Source: Corbicula japonica
Taxonomy: Eukaryota; Mollusca; Bivalvia; Venerida; Cyrenidae
Length of the DNA: 64,000 bases
Assembly: GCA_038501625.1 (NCBI GenBank)
Contig: JAZAYU010000224.1
Coordinates: 62,001 to 126,000 of the forward strand
Direction of reading: 5' to 3'
This document shows positions 49,844-59,429 of this stretch, piece after piece; position 1 is the first letter of the stretch, and every line of letters starts with the position of its first letter. Both the position numbers and the translations under genes were made by a program. Below the pieces are notes generated by a model. The model ran no database searches and had not been told where the DNA came from. It saw only the letters and a program-made list of their open reading frames with translations.

Positions 49844-50061
49844 TTATTCCTTTAATGGCTCAAACGTGTCTTTATGCTGATTGAGGATGTGGCATTTCAT
49901 ATTCCACCGTGAGTTGAACCTCTTCGGACAATAATTACACTGGAATGGTAAGTTGCCTATGTGAAGTCTCCTGTGTGCATTCAGGTTGCTCTTCGTTTTG
50001 AATGTCTTATTGCACATTTCACACACGATTTGTCGGCTATCTCGTAGTATGTGTTGCTCAC
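49844..50061 (-). CDS. Terminal C2H2 zinc-finger exon ZF6 (locus B, two fingers)
   Basis: The acceptor reads ttcttttcag. The exon begins GT|GAG, completing a phase-1 codon, and encodes 71 residues to TAA: EQHILRDSRQIV, finger 1 CEMCNKTF with KTKSNLNAHRRLH, then IGNLPFQ, finger 2 CNYCPKRF with NSRWNMKCHILNQH, and the tail KDTFEPLKE. Finger 2 has a four-residue H-x(4)-H spacing (HILNQH). Specificity positions are T/N/A and S/N/C. The most upstream intact linker exon on this strand is at 63242-63871, whose phase-1 donor fits. The duplicate at 40789-40960 is dead. Confidence 0.82.
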
Positions 50062-50195
50062 CTGAAAAGAAAGTAAAATCCAGTATTTTATCTTAGACTG
50101 CAATTATAACTTAAACTACAATAAAAGCCTAAACTTAAAACTCTTCTCTTGCCAAAATCTTCGTACAAATCTTGTATATTTAAGGTGAAATGTAC
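50062..50195. other. Intronic sequence upstream of ZF6
   Basis: The intron next to the ZF6 acceptor. Part of it (cctaaacttaaaactc and onward) is conserved next to the dead exon in unit 1. Confidence 0.6.
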
Positions 50196-50955
50196 CTGCG
50201 TGGGAAGTAATATGCATTTCCATTACTGTCAATGAAAAGGCTCAATCAAACCGAGCCTGCAATATTTTCATATTTGTGGTGTTCGATGGCTTTCAAATTT
50301 CCCTTTTAATCTATTTCAATATCCCAGTAGCGTTGTTTGTGCCGTATGGCGGCTCTAAAAGGTCTCCCCGTACATTCAATCAGTGCTGTTATAAATTATG
50401 TCCTTTGAAGGTCGTTAAGCAAGATACTTATGAACTATGTTAATAGTACTTCTAAAATTACATTAATATATAGGCCAGTTTTAAGATTGATGGTTTCAAT
50501 TTCCCAGGCAATATAGATTAGAATATTGTTCAATCACCCCCAAGGATATACTTCCTGCTTTTTAAATTTTGCCTTTGGCGTTGTCTGTCATATGCAGGAT
50601 TGATATTCTAAGATCCCCTGTTAAAATTCTACTCTGTTTAGTTCCGCCCATTGTTTTCTCGTTTAGGGCAAACCCATTTTTATATGGGGACCATACGCCG
50701 CTGGAATGGTATTAATCTGAAAACACCGCATTGAAGGTTCCATGTCACGGCCATATGCACACTATCGTTTGGGATGGTCAGAATTGTACTGTTTATTAGT
50801 GTAAATTTTGAGTTGCGCTCAATCCAGGGCTAGGCGACGCGGGCAGTAATATGCATTTCCATAACTGTCCATTTACAGGCTCAATCAAACTGAGCCTGCA
50901 AAATTTTCATATTTGTAGTGTTCGATGGCTTTCAAAGTTCCCTTTTAATCTATTT
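50196..50955 (-). repeat. Two direct R3 repeat copies inserted in duplication unit 2
   Basis: Blocks with gcagtaatatgcatttcca, ggctcaatcaaac(c/t)gagcc and tttcaaa(t/g)ttcccttttaat occur at about 50205-50320 and 50845-50955. The copy of the same family's other end lies between them. The pair interrupts sequence that is continuous in unit 1 (tgtacct joined to ttaaagat near 41015), which defines the insertion precisely. Confidence 0.75.
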
Positions 50956-50988
50956 AAAGATAATTGTAAGAAAATAGTGGCACGCAAT

Positions 50989-51832
50989 ACCAGAGTCCCC
51001 TACTGGCGAGAACTCCTATCAATAGAGTCCCCTACTGGCGAGAACTCCTATCAATAGAGTCCCCTACTGGCGAGAACTCCTATCAATAGAGTCCCCTACT
51101 GGCGAGAACTCCTATCAATAGAGTCCCCTACTGGCGAGAACTCCTATCAATAGAGTCCCCTACTGGCGAGAACTCCTATCAATAGAGTCCCCTACTGGCG
51201 AGAACTCCTATCAATAGAGTCCCCTACTGGCGAGAACTACCAGAGTCCCCTACTGGCGAGAACTCCTATCAATAGAGTCCCCTACTGGCGAGAACTCCTA
51301 TCAATAGAGTCCCCTACTGGCGAGAACTCCTATCAATAGAGTCCCCTACTGGCGAGAACTCCTATCAATAGAGTCCCCTACTGGCGAGAACTACCAGAGT
51401 CCCCTACTGGCGAGAACTCCTATCAATAGAGTCCCCTACTGGCGAGAACTCCTATCAATAGAGTCCCCTACTGGCGAGAACTCCTATCAATAGAGTCCCC
51501 TACTGGCGAGAACTCCTATCAATAGAGTCCCCTACTGGCGAGAACTACCAGAGTCCCCTACTGGCGAGAACTCCTATCAATAGAGTCCCCTACTGGCGAG
51601 AACTCCTATCAATAGAGTCCCCTACTGGCGAGAACTACCAGAGTCCCCTACTGGCGAGAACTCCTATCAATAGAGTCCCCTACTGGCGAGAACTCCTATC
51701 AATAGAGTCCCCTACTGGCGAGAACTCCTATCAATAGAGTCCCCTACTGGCGAGAACTCCTATCAATAGAGTCCCCTACTGGCGAGAACTCCTATCAATA
51801 GAGTCCCCTACTGGCGAGAACTCCTATCAATA
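50989..51832 (+). repeat. Minisatellite: 27 copies of a 32-bp unit in five blocks
   Basis: The unit is agagtcccctactggcgaga followed by actcctatcaat. I count 27 cores. At four internal points, and at the left edge, the tail cctatcaatag is replaced by the shorter accag, giving a 26-bp step. These junctions divide the array into blocks of 8, 5, 5, 3 and 6 units. I found no base differences among cores. Such homogeneity points to very recent expansion or ongoing turnover. It is not a CRISPR array: there are no distinct spacers and the setting is eukaryotic. Confidence 0.93.
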
Positions 51833-52039
51833 ATTTAGCCAGATAGATACCGTATGATCAAAGAAATAAACTTGACATTTGACCTGATGAAAAATAAATC
51901 ATGTATTCATCTTCGTTTGTATATATATATATCCAGCTGAATATTCTGTGATGATATCTTGTGCAATTTTAAAGTTATTGCAGTATTACTTTATTCTCGG
52001 ACGAAAAGTGGTCTTGCATAATCTATACATAGACGTCTA
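51833..52039. other. Spacer with short (AT)n
   Basis: AT-rich sequence; a short tatatatatata run at about 51919-51931. Confidence 0.5.
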
Positions 52040-52290
52040 AACAGGAAAATATCCTAGAACCTGGTGTAAACGCCCAGTGGCAAATTGTTTTGCCAATTGT
52101 TTTGCCACTGACCTTTCCAAGGCGGTCACCCCTCAGGTTCTCACTTTCGTTATTTGTTTGTCGATTCCATTTTGAAACTGATTATTGTAAAACCCTGCTC
52201 TCTTTTCCTCTCTACTTTTAGGCTGTGTGGGTAGGCTGTTTCTGCTGGATGTGGCCACTCCTGATATGCATATTTTACTTTTTTCAGTAT
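52040..52290 (+). repeat. SINE-like dispersed repeat (family R2)
   Basis: It contains gaacctggtgtaaacgccca, gacctttccaaggcggtcac, tgctctcttttcctctctac and gtgtgggtaggctgtttctg, ending near atgtggccactcctgatatg. The motif ccaattgttttgcca is locally doubled. Confidence 0.75.
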
Positions 52291-53820
52291 TTCTTGAGTA
52301 ATCCCACTATCATTTTTTCCTAGTTTTTGTAAGTCACTTGACATATGGTGTAAAATAAAAGGCCATGTTTAATTTCCACAAAGCCGATTTAATGTATACC
52401 TAGGTTGTAGAAATGATTTTGAGTATTCCTGGAGTTATTACAGACGGCCGGATCGAGGGCAAATCTTGATACGCCATTAGGGGCTAGCAAGCGAAGCCCC
52501 TTTGCTTGACAATACATTAAGCTTCTTGTTTTATACGAGTACTAGTATGTTTGTGTGCATGGCATGCAACACGGTCGAGTTTACGGGTAAGTTGGAGCTT
52601 ATTCACGAAAATAACTTGTACTTGTTTGTTCATATTAGAATCTATGAACCTGTTGAGGCAAGTGTAGCAGATTTTCAAAACCTTTCTTTTTAAACTTTTA
52701 CTACATTGAAAAGAAACACGAAAAAGCTTTTATATCTACCATATTTTTTACCACAAAAAGCTTTATTTTTTAACTAAAATCCCTTTGTTTTTTTTAACAT
52801 CCAAATACTTTAATCGAAAACCACACTCCGATTACAACTTTCCTTAAAACTCTTTATATATCAGTTTTTTCCGCCAATTTGGAAAGCATGAATTACATCA
52901 TTTGGAGTAATACTAAAGCGAATTAGTTCCCGCCAAAATGAGCAATCATTGTTCACAAGATTTGGAGTAATACTTAACTGAAATAATTCCCGCCAATTAA
53001 TGTGGAGCAAGTAAGCTCCAAATATTACATTCTGTAATAAGCAAACATCGTGTAATCCACGACAGCAAGTGTGAGGTCGGTGTACCATAAAACCTGGTTT
53101 AAACCACTAGTAGCTCCCTCCGATGCTCTTTTTTCGCTATTTGTTTGTGGTGTCTAATTTAAAACTGATCACATTATTTTATAAACCCATGCTATCTTTT
53201 CCTCTGTAATTTTGGCAGCGTGGGGAGGCAGAGTTTTCTGTGTGTCTCTTTTCCTTTTCCTTTGTCACAAAAAGTCCTGTTGAATGATTATGAGTGGTTG
53301 CTTAGAATCAATGCCAACGAATTATGGTGTTATTTTATACTCTATAGAAATGAAAAGGGTCATAAGTTTTTAGTAGAGAAATCTTCTATTGTCAGTATCT
53401 TACGAATCTGTGAATCTGTTCATTTACCAAAACACCAGGTTTAGAAAATCTATTTCAGCTTTGTTTTGTTGAAGCTCAAGGACTAAAGTGTCTGTTTTTT
53501 CCATTATGGGTACATTCAACTTAAAGTAATTCCATTTTGGATTATATTAAAGGCATTTCCAGGAAAATGCACCTAATAGCTTAAAACACGCATTTCGATG
53601 CTATGGTACCAAAATAATCAAGAGCAATTGTAATGTTGGAAATATTTATCTTTTTTTTGCATTTCAGTACTTAACTTTGATTTAGATATATTATTCTCAA
53701 ATTGTCATTAATCTTATTAGCAATATTATATCTCATTAAGTTAACTTCACCTCTGACATGATTATGTTCAAGTCAACTTGGGAATGTCGAAATTCCACTC
53801 GTCTCCATAACAAATAAACA
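52291..53820. repeat. Repeat-rich spacer with further R2 pieces
   Basis: A second R2 copy begins at about 52520 (gcatgcaacacggtcgag) and resumes at about 53060-53250 (gtgtgaggtcggtgtaccat, aacctggtttaaaccac, gggaggcagagttttct). About 400 bp of unrelated sequence, probably an insertion, lies between them. That stretch contains tcccgccaa three times (about 52870-52995), each time next to a ttggagtaatact-like phrase. The remainder is featureless. Confidence 0.55.
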
Positions 53821-54290
53821 GATCCACATGAAAATATGTCACATATATCTACATTTCATGCCGATCATACGTGTGCAGTCATTATTTTCAAAACTGTAGA
53901 CATAGTTCACGTCACCAAATTTTGTAGAATCCTGGTCCTCTCAAAAATTAATGTACTGATTGGTTCACGTGAAATAGATGTCAAACACTTCATGATGATC
54001 ATACAGGTATATGTCATGTTTCATGCCGGTATCTTCAAAATTGTTCATGTAGTTCGCGTCCCAATATTTAGTGAAATCTTGCTCCTATCTAAAACATAAT
54101 GGACTGGTCTACATGAAAACTATGTTAATCACATCTACACTTCATGCCGAATATATGTTTAAAGTTTCAAGTAAATAGCTTCAAAACTTTTGAAGTTCAC
54201 GTCCCAAACTTTTTGCAACAGAACTACCAACCGACCAACCAAACGGATGATGACCTATATACCCCACAAATTACATTTGCTCGGGTATTT
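53821..54290 (+). repeat. Diverged tandem repeat, about 150-bp period
   Basis: About three degraded units share tttcatgccgat/gaat, ttcaaaa(c/t)tgt, agttcacgtc(c/a)c and tcctggtcctctc/ttgctcctatc phrases. The stretch ends acctatataccccacaaatt, like the right ends of the other array elements. Probably an old relative of them. The open frame on the plus strand is a by-product. Confidence 0.6.
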
Positions 54291-54819
54291 AAATAAATCT
54301 GTGTTGCCTATAGGGTTCGTGGAAACGCAAAACGATATTTTTGTCAAAATGCATGCATAGAATGCTACAAACTTTATTCAAACTCCTCCGAAACAAAAAA
54401 AAACTGAAATAACTATAAGAAAAGTCAGCAGATTCGCACAAATATTGATGTCACTTTACTTCTAGAAGTACCGGAGCCTTAAAAATGGCAAACGGAAGAA
54501 ATTGAAAATTAATTAAATTTAATTAATTACCTTAGAAAATATTTAGAAAGTAGTGATTTTTAAGTTGTGTGACAGAGCACATTTACATCATCCGTAGAAA
54601 GAAGGTCTGCTACGTTGAACACTGACTTGACATAAACAAAGCTGGATAGTTCAAAGGCTTATCTGCTTAATATTTGATTTGCTTCTTCACACAACACTGT
54701 ATCATCAATTAGATACTTAAAGTAGTACAGGTTATATGTAAAAAAAAACAACAACATTCGCAAATCCGTTTTCTTAAAGAGTCTTTAACTTTCATCTACA
54801 TTAATTCCCTCTAAGTTGT
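54291..54819. other. Spacer, nothing recognised
   Basis: AT-rich. It would include the 3' untranslated region of the zinc-finger exon at 54820-55031. Confidence 0.4.
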
Positions 54820-55031
54820 TTAGCTTGGCCATTCTGAGTGTACTTTTTTCAGGTGTACACCCATATGTCCTCTGAGATGCACCTTTTGGGTAAACCGTTT
54901 CTTGCATATTGTACATTCAAAGTTCTTAATTCCTGAATGCAATAGTATGTGTCTCTGCTTGTTCCGCTTGCTTGCAAAAACCTTCCCGCAAACATCACAC
55001 TGCAAGTTTGAATTGATACCTTCGTGATTCT
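54820..55031 (-). CDS. Terminal C2H2 zinc-finger exon ZF7 (locus B, two fingers)
   Basis: The acceptor reads ttcttttgtag. The exon starts AG|AAT in phase 1 and encodes 69 residues to TAA: NHEGINSNLQ, finger 1 CDVCGKVF with ASKRNKQRHILLH, linker SGIKNFE, finger 2 CTICKKRF with TQKVHLRGHMGVH, and the tail LKKVHSEWPS. Finger 1 resembles finger 1 of the exons at 8181 and 10608 (CGKxFASKxNxxRH), linking the two loci. Specificity positions are S/N/R and Q/H/G. It is the nearest zinc-finger exon downstream of the linker exon at 63242-63871. Confidence 0.84.
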
Positions 55032-55157
55032 CTACAAAAGAAATAAAATGTACCGATTGATAATGGTAGCAAGGACATTGTTACGAAAGCTGATTTATCT
55101 GTCTGGAGATGTAGTTTAAGTTGCAGATGCCAGTGTCAGTGCTGGTAAGAGACCTAT

Positions 55158-55290
55158 GCCTAAGATCACAAAACTAAATCTGTAGACCAGTCTTAATTCT
55201 CAAGCATCTGATTGGCTGAAATGCCGACTTGTCAGATGCTTGCGATTTGAGACTGGTATCTAATCTCAGATTTCTGATCTTGGGCCCTAG
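55158..55290. mobile_element. Palindromic MITE, family R1
   Basis: Foldback from cctaagatcacaaaact to atctcagatttctgatcttg. The centre reads ctgattggctgaaatgccga facing a partial complement. It is inserted about 130 bp upstream of the ZF7 acceptor, echoing the MITE upstream of ZF4. Confidence 0.8.
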
Positions 55291-55679
55291 TCTGAACTTT
55301 TATTATTTAAGAAATACGATAAGCGTCTGTGTGTTTCCAGTTTAGACATTTGAAAAAGGTACGCGTAATCATTCTTGCCATCAGAAAATGCTATATTGAA
55401 GCTAGTATTGTGCAAATATGAAAAGTAATTTGCCATTACAAGCAACATTAAGTTTCAAGTTTCAGGTGACTACCGGGCGACAACGCTGCCGGACAATATG
55501 ATCCAAAATATATACCTGCTATATCAGGTACTATATACGTGTTACTTTTATACGAAGTAAAAGTTTTAACGATTAAATAATTTAAATTGATCACGTAGAA
55601 GGTTCTGTTTTGATCTGTGTTGTTTATCGAACAGGATTAACTATTACTTGTGCGGTCTATCAAGAGAAAATAGTGAAAC

Positions 55680-56075
55680 ATGTATATCAGGAATGGCCTT
55701 ATCCAGAAACACAACCTCCCCACACAGATAAAAAGTAGAGAGGAAAAGAGAGCATGGTATACAATGATCAGTTTCAAAATAGACGCCATAAGCAATTAAC
55801 GTAAATGAGAACCCGTGGGGTTACCGCCATGGAACGGCCAGTGGCAAAACAATGTCTAGGCGAAATAACTCCAACCCGCGCATCAGGTTTTTCCCTCGTT
55901 CAAGCTGGTGAAATATGCGTATCGTCCAAATCTACAATCTAAACTGCCAATCAAAGTTCATATGAATGTTAAACGTGCACGTCTGGAAGAGTAACACTCT
56001 GAAAACACACACTGCCTTTGCAGTGAAAATGCTGGATGTGGCAATTCCTGATATGCATATTTCATTTTTTTATTA
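55680..56075 (-). repeat. SINE-like dispersed repeat (family R2), long copy
   Basis: It contains atatcaggaatggccttatc, cacaacctccccacacagat, gaaaagagagcatggta and cggccagtggcaaaacaat, the reverse of the order at 52040-52290. A separate end piece, gatgtggcaattcctgatat, lies at 56034-56054. Confidence 0.65.
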
Positions 56076-56814
56076 AGCTGGAGTTCATTACGGAATAGTT
56101 AAAGACCATGGGTAGAAATGGTTGTTATTTTTAATTATCAAACTGTCAAATTACCCAAGTTGTTTTTCTAGTCAACCCTAGAAATCTTAACAAACTTTTA
56201 AAATTGCCACCGTCTTGTGTTTCAATTGTTTCAGTTTGAAAATTCTTCCAAACACGTTTGTATTTTTACACGATAGGCGTAAGGTAACCGATAACATTAT
56301 AGCACTGTAAAATTCTTGTTAACAATGACAATTTTACTACTCTCCGATTAATCTGAAGTTCTATTATCTGCAGACTACATTTATTAAAATAAAATTTACT
56401 AGGCATACGTTAATAATGTGCTAAACAACTGAATACATCTTGTTCTCATAAATCGCTAGAAGGTTGTTTTTTTCTGTTTTTTTTTAATATCTATATGAAT
56501 CTGCACTCCGTATTGTATTTCTACTTATTCTACTTAATATTCTAGTTTAACAACAACTAATATATTCTTACAATATTACATCGAAAAATAAGTTTAGAAA
56601 TAGCAATGTTCTAGGCAAATCAGTCAAGCAAGTATCTGGCTTAATCGTATATTTTAATATTGTATATTTAAAAATGTATCTATGTTTAAATTGTTTACAA
56701 TAATAGAACACCATATAAAGAAACTCTCCATGTTGTCTTGCACACAAACAGACCCCAATAATCAAAACCCGTCTTAAGTTTGACACTCCTCTTTGACTGT
56801 TACTTGGTGTTAAG
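56076..56814. other. Spacer, nothing recognised
   Basis: AT-rich with poly-T runs. No coding, RNA or repeat feature that I can support. Confidence 0.4.
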
Positions 56815-58150
56815 AATTCTTTGTCTTCATCAACACTTTCTCATATTTTTCAACGCTTGTTGTTCTTAGACTATAATTTGTGTAAATTCTGGACAGTTTT
56901 CCGACTCTTAAAATTTCAGACATTATCTTCGCTAGGGTGTTTTTCCCAATAGGTGCTTTGTTATATCATCTATCGTCTGATTCTTTAAATGATTCCTCTG
57001 CACGTTGCCATAAAACATCAGTTTCCGGATGCAGCTTCTGCAGGTATTTATTAAAGGTTGTAACCGGACACAAAGGGCACCCTAAGCGAGAATACAGTCT
57101 TGCTTTGCAAGCTGAATCGTACTTACTAGTTGCGCTAAAATAGGAAAACACTTGTTTGTGTAAGTTTCTAATATAGATATCTGCCAGATATTATCTGGGG
57201 TGAGGAATAACAATTTCAATCAGTAATTTTCCCCCCAAAAAGCTAATGACTGCAATGAATGCACCATCAAACAAAAGCAACTAAAATGTTACTAAAAAAT
57301 CTAAATATTTAAGTCCCCAAAAGAGGGTTTAAAAACAAACATACAAGAATTCATGTTCAAACTGCTTACAAAGTGTCTACAGGTTATGGTGAGGCCAAAA
57401 TGTTATTATCATTTTGCTTACCAATTTTCAACATCCCCAATACGAATGTATTCACTGCCACTTCAAAAGTACTTTATGTCATCTGTCTTAGAGTTTCCCT
57501 ATTTTGTATAAATAAAAGACTTGATCGAACCAAACTTTTCGCTGCTATCTACTTGGTGTCTTAATATCAAACGCTTCACAATTAGGATTCGATCACAAAA
57601 TATTGTCAAGTCCTCTTCAGTTATGTCAGGATGGTGCTCAATGTTCTCTAAACCTTTCTTCCGCAAAACATTGCACTCAGCTTTAAACATTTTCTGACTT
57701 GTAAAAAAATTCAGTATCATTTTTAATATCAATCTTGCTCTTTGCCCAAGGTTATAAAACTGAGCATGGAAACCAGTCGCCATTTCAGCCAATCAGATGC
57801 TTGAGATTTGAGACTGGTTTCCAATCTCAGCTCATAACCTTCAGCACTGTTCAAATGTTTACGTATTCCATATTTAAGAGAATCAAATGATTTTTTCTTT
57901 AACTCCTTTCTAATCAACTGCCTTATTGATGCATAAAACATTTTTAGGCTTTCATTTAACTCTGCCTTTGAACTTTTTTCAAAATCTCACATTTTTTCTC
58001 GAAACAACCCTACACTTCTTTTGATTACTCTTTTAGTGTAATAAGCATCTTTGTATGATTCCAGCTCTAGTATGTCACTGTTGATCAGTGCTTTGTACCT
58101 CTGACTGGCATCTTGCATATTCTATTTCAAATCATTGTGCTTCAGTGAAG
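56815..58150 (-). pseudogene. Crypton/KIAA1958-type tyrosine-recombinase-like relic
   Basis: Read on the minus strand, segments appear in the order expected for this family. A helical lead (SQRYKALINSDILELESYKD) is followed by NESLKMFYASIRQLIRKEL, SFDSLKYGIRKHLNS, SQKMFKAECNVLRKKGLENI and HHPDITEEDL. After a gap come CPVTTFNKYLQKLHPETDVL, then YNKAPIGKNTLAKIMSEI and RIYTNYSLRTTSVE. The last piece matches the YTNHSLRAT box of these proteins, with the catalytic-type arginine kept but Y where H is usual. A TGA stands where W is expected before YNKAPIG, another TGA follows REKM, and a MITE (57746-57846) sits inside. Clearly inactive. The assignment is by motif recognition. Confidence 0.68.
57746..57846. 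mobile_element. Palindromic MITE, family R1 (short), inside the recombinase relic
   Basis: The left arm aaggttataaaactgagcat is shortened relative to other copies: ccagtc joins directly to gccatttcagccaatcagat. The right arm ends aatctcagctcataacctt. It splits the coding remnant between the segment ending KHLNS and the segment with SQKMFKAE. Confidence 0.78.
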
Positions 58151-58369
58151 GTTCTATCACAATGTCTGTAAGATAAACAGGTAAATAACCCACACTGGAT
58201 GCATGTGAACGAGGGTTGTCTGTTGCAATTGCTTATTTTAACAACAATGGAAGTTTTACTTCTGTGTGTACATTGTAAACCTGTAATGGCAGTATATTTT
58301 CAATCCAGCCAAACTTCATCAATTCACTACAATTATCATGGATGATTTCGCTACTTAATGGATAATTTC
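58151..58369. other. Spacer, possibly further degraded recombinase-like sequence
   Basis: Minus-strand reading gives no convincing motif, although the region adjoins the relic at 56815-58150. Confidence 0.3.
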
Positions 58370-58645
58370 ATAGTTTTGGAATGGAATTAATCTGAAAATA
58401 CCTCATTGAAGGTTCCATGTTAACCGCCATATGCATAACATCGTTTGGGATGGATCAAAATTGTACTGTTTATTGGTGTAAATATCGAGTTGCGCTTAAC
58501 CCGGGCTAGGCGGCGTGGGCAGTAATAAGCATTACCATTACTGCCCATGAACAGGCTCAATCGAACCGAGCCGGCAATATTTTCATATTTGCCGTGGTCG
58601 AGGGTCTTCAAAGTTCCCTTTTCATCAATTTTGTGATCATTTTTG
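58370..58645 (-). repeat. Dispersed repeat family R3
   Basis: It contains atggaattaatctgaaaata, cgtttgggatggatcaaaat, gggctaggcggcgtgggcag and aacaggctcaatcgaaccga, ending with ttcaaagttcccttttcat. The central hairpin ggctcaatcgaaccgagcc is perfect in this copy. Confidence 0.75.
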
Positions 58646-58800
58646 TAAACTTTCATAGTTCCATTTTACAACAATCCACTCGTTAAACATCCATTAAGAA
58701 CCAATATGGACAGAGAAATAAATGTACAAACAGTAGATCTAGATAAGTGGATAACTAATCTGGATCTACATTCTTCCATTCTTGGTCAGTAATAACCTTT
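58646..58800. other. Spacer, nothing recognised
   Basis: A short unannotated interval between an R3 repeat and a MITE. Confidence 0.5.
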
Positions 58801-58946
58801 GCTCAAGGTTATAAAACTGAGCATGGAAACCAGTCTCAAATCTCAAGAATCTGATTGGCTGAAATGGCGACCAGTCGCCATTTCAGCCAATCAGATGCTT
58901 GAGATTTGAGACTGGTTTCCAATCTCAGTTTTATAACCTCCAGCCC
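58801..58946. mobile_element. Palindromic MITE, family R1, best-preserved copy
   Basis: A near-perfect palindrome of about 146 bp. The left arm caaggttataaaactgagca to ctgaaatggcgaccagtcgc is mirrored by cgccatttcagccaatcaga to ctcagttttataacctcc. The high arm identity suggests it is the youngest copy in the window. Confidence 0.88.
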
Positions 58947-59429
58947 TTATCTATCTAAAAGCAAACAGTGTAGATCCTGATCAGACTGCAGGAATGTGCC
59001 GGGGCTGATCTGCCTTTACACTTTTTGCCTATGGATAACAGCTATATATCCCATGGTGTCAAAAGATTAAAACAGTCATGACCCATGGAGTAAAGTTTAT
59101 AATAATAATGTCCAAAACAGAAATAAGAGGCCAACATCAAACTACATCCATTCTGCTTAAGGTATAGTACACAGTATGCAGAAATAATCACAGGGAAAAC
59201 CTCACTCCTATTAATTCTTCAGAAATTATTACTTAAATCTGCAATATCAATTTATAACCACTATGCACAAGTACGGTGTGATAAATTTCAGAAACTTACA
59301 GTACTTAGGTCCCTAACCAACAGTCCCTTACAAAACCCAACAATAATAATAAGTGTCAAAAGAACAAATTCTTTCATAGTTATAAACAACATGATTATGA
59401 ATATTTAAAAGGAGCAGTGGTACAAACTA
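58947..59429. other. Spacer, nothing recognised
   Basis: AT-rich sequence; no exon or element recognised. Confidence 0.4.

Larger units (their letters stand above)
41755..50980. repeat. Segmental duplication, unit 2
   Basis: The second direct copy of 34130-41060. It is longer because it gained a LINE fragment (46718-47514) and R3 repeat insertions (43275-43745 and 50196-50955). It retains the intact zinc-finger exon. The copy ends where a minisatellite (50989-51832) replaces the sequence that follows gtaagaaaatagtgg in unit 1. Confidence 0.78.

Noticed and set aside
50989..51832. CRISPR-like appearance of the 32-bp repeats
   Set aside because: There are no unique spacers: every unit is repeat throughout, apart from one recurring short variant. 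The genome is eukaryotic.
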